Assembly (NCBI GenBank): GCA_963169355.1
Contig: CAUJCR010000036.1
Coordinates: forward strand, 1-36,174
Origin: Bacteroidota bacterium
GTDB taxonomy: Bacteria > Bacteroidota > Bacteroidia > B-17B0 > Aurantibacillaceae
Direction: 5' to 3'
DNA: 36,174 bases
Shown: piece by piece, positions 33,797-36,174 of the stretch
How positions within the stretch are numbered: the first letter of the stretch is position 1
Layout of the letters: each line of letters starts with the position of its first letter
Notes under the pieces: generated by a model
The model's input: the letters and a program-made list of their open reading frames with translations, nothing else
Database searches by the model: none
What the model was told of the DNA's origin: nothing
Program-made: the position numbers and the translations under genes

Positions 33797-35809
33797 TTAT
33801 AAAACGGATTGAAGTTGCTGTAATGCGTTTTTTGCTTGTGTATGATTTGGGTTTTTATGTAAAATTTTTTCAATGTAAGTTTTAGCTGTTTTATATTCTT
33901 TTTTGTAGGCATAAAGCCCCGCAATGTTTAGCAATAATTGTTCGTAATCTGGGTTTGCTTTTAGGGCTTCAAAATATATCTTTTCAGCCGATAAAACATC
34001 TCCTCTACTGATTTTTAAATAGCCTAAATTTGTTAATGCAGATACATGTTTTGGATTTTCTTTTATAATAAAAAGATATTCTTTTTCTGCGTCAGTTACC
34101 AAACCGTTAGTCATTAATGCTGTAGCATATTTGTTTCTAAAGTCGAGGGCAAATGGAGCTAATTTAACCGATTGCTTATAGTATATAATAGCTCTAGCAA
34201 TATTGCCTCTATTAAAAAACGATTCGCCAATACGGTAGCAAGTCCAAGCGTGTTCATTGTTATAGCTGCTTTTAGTTAATAAAGTGTTTAGCAAATATTG
34301 GTCGGTTAGTTTATCGGCATAGCTGGTTACTTTATTAAAGTTATTTTTATTAAAGTATAACTGTATTAGGAGTTGGTAATTTTGTTTTAAGAGTTCTGGT
34401 GTGCTATCATCAAGGTAATTTAAGGCACTATCAAGGTAATAAGGTTTTGCCTCAAATTTCTCAAATTGATTAATGTAGGCTTTTGCTTTGGTGTATTGGC
34501 TCGGATTTTTTTCGTTTACAGCGTACAGTCCTATAAATTCTTTAAGCGCTTCTTTATCTTTTTTTGTAATTGGTTTTCTAATGTAATGATCGTGTACGCT
34601 CACATGCGGTATATCTATTGAGCTTGATGGTGGCATGTGGCAACTAACACAATTAGCCGTTTCTTTATTGGGTACAAAACAAGTTTGTTCGTTTGGCTTC
34701 ATTGCAAGAAGTTCTTTTTTATTTACTTCTCTTTGATCACCGTGGCAAGACTGACAAGCCTCATTAAATACATTCGGATTAGTTTCTCTTACACTCACAT
34801 GTGGGTTATGGCAGGTTATGCAGGTAAGCGCATTTTTATAAGGCTTTAGCTCTTTTTTATTCTTTGTTCTTTCTAACGATTTTATAAAACATGCGCTTTG
34901 CTTTAATCTATCGGCATGAGAAGCCATAATAAATTCATCATCGGCGTGTTTGTATCTAGGTAAAAATACAGTCATAAAATCGTTGAGTTTCATGCCTGGC
35001 TTAAAATCGTAAAACGATTTTCCTTCTTTTAATACGGTGTTGCCTTGTAAGTGGCAACGCTGACAAACATCAAACTGTAAATTAATTGACAGCTTAGCAG
35101 GGTTTACAATACTGTAATCAATGTATTTAGATGTATCCACTAAATTTCCAAGTTGTTTTTGCGCCACATGTATGCTACCAGGACCATGACAACGCTCGCA
35201 ATTAATGCCTTCTGGCACACTTTCAAATTTATTTTCCGAGCCTAATACAAAATCCGGATAACTGTTATGGCAACTCATGCACTCAAGTTCTATTTTTCTC
35301 GAAAACCTTGTATTACTTCCGTTTTCAAAGCCTGGTGGTAAATCCCATTGTTTCTTTTGAGTGTAGTACGTCATGGGCATTTGATATAAATAACCATTCA
35401 TATTTGCCATGTGCGAGTTGGTGTGCTGTCCAGAGCCTATAATATAACTAACATGTTCAATTCTTTTATACGTTGTGTCTTTGCCTTCCAGTCTATATTC
35501 CATCATCTGCATCGAGTCCTTATCCCAAAAGGCTTTGTAATAAAAATTTGTATATTTATCATAAATAATCGGATGGCTAAAATCACCCGAAGTCTTTTGT
35601 TTACTGGCTATATCAAACGATTTACCCATGCCAGTTTTAATAAATGTATTATAAATATCTTGATGACAAAGCCTACAAGTATTCATGCCCACATACTTGG
35701 CGCTATCGTGATGATTTAAGTACAGCAACGTGTCTTTAACGCTAGTTTTTACAGGCTTTTCCGTACTATTATCACAGCTGGATGTAATTAATAAAACACC
35801 CCAAAACAC
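33797..35809 (-). CDS. Heptaheme cytochrome c lipoprotein with C-terminal TPRs
   Basis: About 670 residues. Seven CxxCH heme sites: Cys45 (CRLCH), 177 (CMSCH), 204 (CERCH), 249 (CQRCH), 330 (CITCH), 352 (CQSCH) and 387 (CVSCH). The TCITCHNPHVS block resembles the cytochrome c554/DmsE-type multiheme family. Residues about 510-660 are TPRs (HAWTCYRIGESFFNRGNIA, VSALTNLGYLKISRGD, EQLLLNIAGLYAYKKEYK). The N terminus looks like a lipoprotein signal (LLITSSC), but the GTG at 35809 gives no positive residue; the frame is open further upstream and an ATT at 35821 would add Arg-Tyr-Val-Val. It is probably a periplasmic or outer-membrane electron carrier; the redox partner is unknown. aroB follows with no gap. 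Confidence 0.88.
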   Translation of the reverse strand: MFWGVLLITSSCDNSTEKPVKTSVKDTLLYLNHHDSAKYVGMNTCRLCHQDIYNTFIKTGMGKSFDIASKQKTSGDFSHPIIYDKYTNFYYKAFWDKDSMQMMEYRLEGKDTTYKRIEHVSYIIGSGQHTNSHMANMNGYLYQMPMTYYTQKKQWDLPPGFENGSNTRFSRKIELECMSCHNSYPDFVLGSENKFESVPEGINCERCHGPGSIHVAQKQLGNLVDTSKYIDYSIVNPAKLSINLQFDVCQRCHLQGNTVLKEGKSFYDFKPGMKLNDFMTVFLPRYKHADDEFIMASHADRLKQSACFIKSLERTKNKKELKPYKNALTCITCHNPHVSVRETNPNVFNEACQSCHGDQREVNKKELLAMKPNEQTCFVPNKETANCVSCHMPPSSSIDIPHVSVHDHYIRKPITKKDKEALKEFIGLYAVNEKNPSQYTKAKAYINQFEKFEAKPYYLDSALNYLDDSTPELLKQNYQLLIQLYFNKNNFNKVTSYADKLTDQYLLNTLLTKSSYNNEHAWTCYRIGESFFNRGNIARAIIYYKQSVKLAPFALDFRNKYATALMTNGLVTDAEKEYLFIIKENPKHVSALTNLGYLKISRGDVLSAEKIYFEALKANPDYEQLLLNIAGLYAYKKEYKTAKTYIEKILHKNPNHTQAKNALQQLQSVL

Positions 35810-35959
35810 TACATAACGAATATGATAAAATAGGTCTATGGCTTCTAATTTTGCCTAAATATAATCACTATTTTATATTTAATAAGATTATCGCTTACAT
35901 CTTCATTTCTTTCAAATAGAGGCTTTTAGCTTATTTTTACAATTTTTCTTCATTTTTCT

Positions 35960-35990
35960 TTTGCTAATCAAAAAAACATACTTAAATTTG
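35960..35990 (+). promoter_or_regulatory. rRNA promoter P1
   Basis: TTTG (35960-35963), 19 bases, TAAATTTG (35983-35990), then GCGCCCCCG-type sequence. Both boxes match the Bacteroidota consensus. The same GC-rich stretch follows P2. Confidence 0.8.
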
Positions 35991-36051
35991 CGCCCCCGTT
36001 ATTTGATAAAGTTTGAGGATTAGAGGAGAGAGGAAAAAAGATTAAAATAAA

Positions 36052-36083
36052 TTTGGAGGTTAGCAAAAGAGTTATTACTTTTG
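36052..36083 (+). promoter_or_regulatory. rRNA promoter P2
   Basis: TTTG (36052-36055), 20 bases, TACTTTTG (36076-36083), then CGCCCCCG. Full match to the consensus. A GC-rich stretch between the -7 box and the start is typical of promoters under stringent control. Confidence 0.82.
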
Positions 36084-36174
36084 CGCCCCCGAAAGAAACG
36101 AGTAGGGGGATATTGAGAAAAGATTTTAGTATAGAGTAAAAATATATTAGAAGAGTTCTTTGAAAATATTGAAA
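36084..36174 (+). other. Leader of an rRNA operon (16S gene lies beyond the window)
   Basis: Past P2, CCCCC (36086-36090) can pair with GGGGG (36105-36109). The last bases, GTTCTTTGAAAATATTGAAA (36155-36174), look like the boxA-type antitermination and processing region that stands a short way before 16S in Bacteroidota. No rRNA sequence is included. The 35858-35959 stretch before P1 shows nothing I can name. Confidence 0.7.

Noticed and set aside
36110..36174. Start of 16S rRNA
   Set aside because: The conserved 16S 5' end is not present; the window stops in the leader.
1..36174. CRISPR arrays, insertion sequences, prophage genes, tRNAs
   Set aside because: No spaced direct repeats, transposase, integrase or cloverleaf sequence could be found on reading both strands.

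Overview
The window is AT-rich DNA from a member of the Bacteroidota. The evidence is a type IX secretion (T9SS) C-terminal sorting domain, gliding-type FlgD-like and lamin-tail surface proteins, lipoproteins with a weak lipobox, a HemC-HemD fusion, a DAHP synthase/chorismate mutase fusion, and promoters of the Bacteroidota TAnnTTTG (-7) / TTTG (-33) type. No phage, plasmid, CRISPR or tRNA signal is visible. The window ends in the 5' leader of an rRNA operon; the 16S gene itself is not reached.

Layout. (1) 1-5070: a sensor kinase cut by the window edge and its LuxR-type response regulator, followed on the same strand by four exported proteins (T9SS cargo, secreted ankyrin protein, unknown secreted protein, lipoprotein) and a terminator. 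Three gene starts here share a TAGTGC-N4-GCACTA palindrome set at an identical distance from a -7-like box, so this looks like a small dedicated regulon. (2) 5106-5276: a MITE-like palindromic repeat, with a second copy at 19521-19698. (3) 5425-9974: a very tight operon of AraC-type regulator, DoxX-like membrane protein, CPA1 Na+/H+ antiporter interrupted by an in-frame TAA, bestrophin-family channel, LCIB-type beta-carbonic anhydrase and a small NTF2-like exported protein. The bestrophin plus LCIB pairing recalls the algal CO2-concentrating system. (4) 10005-13259, minus strand: heme genes hemCD, a 7-TM protein and hemB. (5) 13371-19518: sufS, a PstS-like lipoprotein, an unknown exported protein, a TPR protein and an FAD oxidoreductase. 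(6) 19705-23816, minus: a large lamin-tail surface protein and comF. (7) 23914-25986: asd and DAHP synthase/chorismate mutase. (8) 25988-31189, minus: Zn peptidase, GT-C membrane protein with TPRs, TPR/SpoIIE phosphatase carrying two inserted palindromic repeats, and a Nfu-type Fe-S carrier. (9) 31271-32725: asnS. (10) 32729-35809, minus: heptaheme cytochrome c with TPRs, then aroB. (11) 35960-36174: tandem rRNA promoters and leader.

Most of the window is housekeeping (heme, aspartate-family and aromatic amino acids, Fe-S supply, tRNA charging). The unusual parts are the inorganic-carbon/ion operon, the two-component regulon with phased operators, the interrupted antiporter gene and the short palindromic elements that sit between or inside genes. 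All functional calls are made by reading the sequence; no database was searched.
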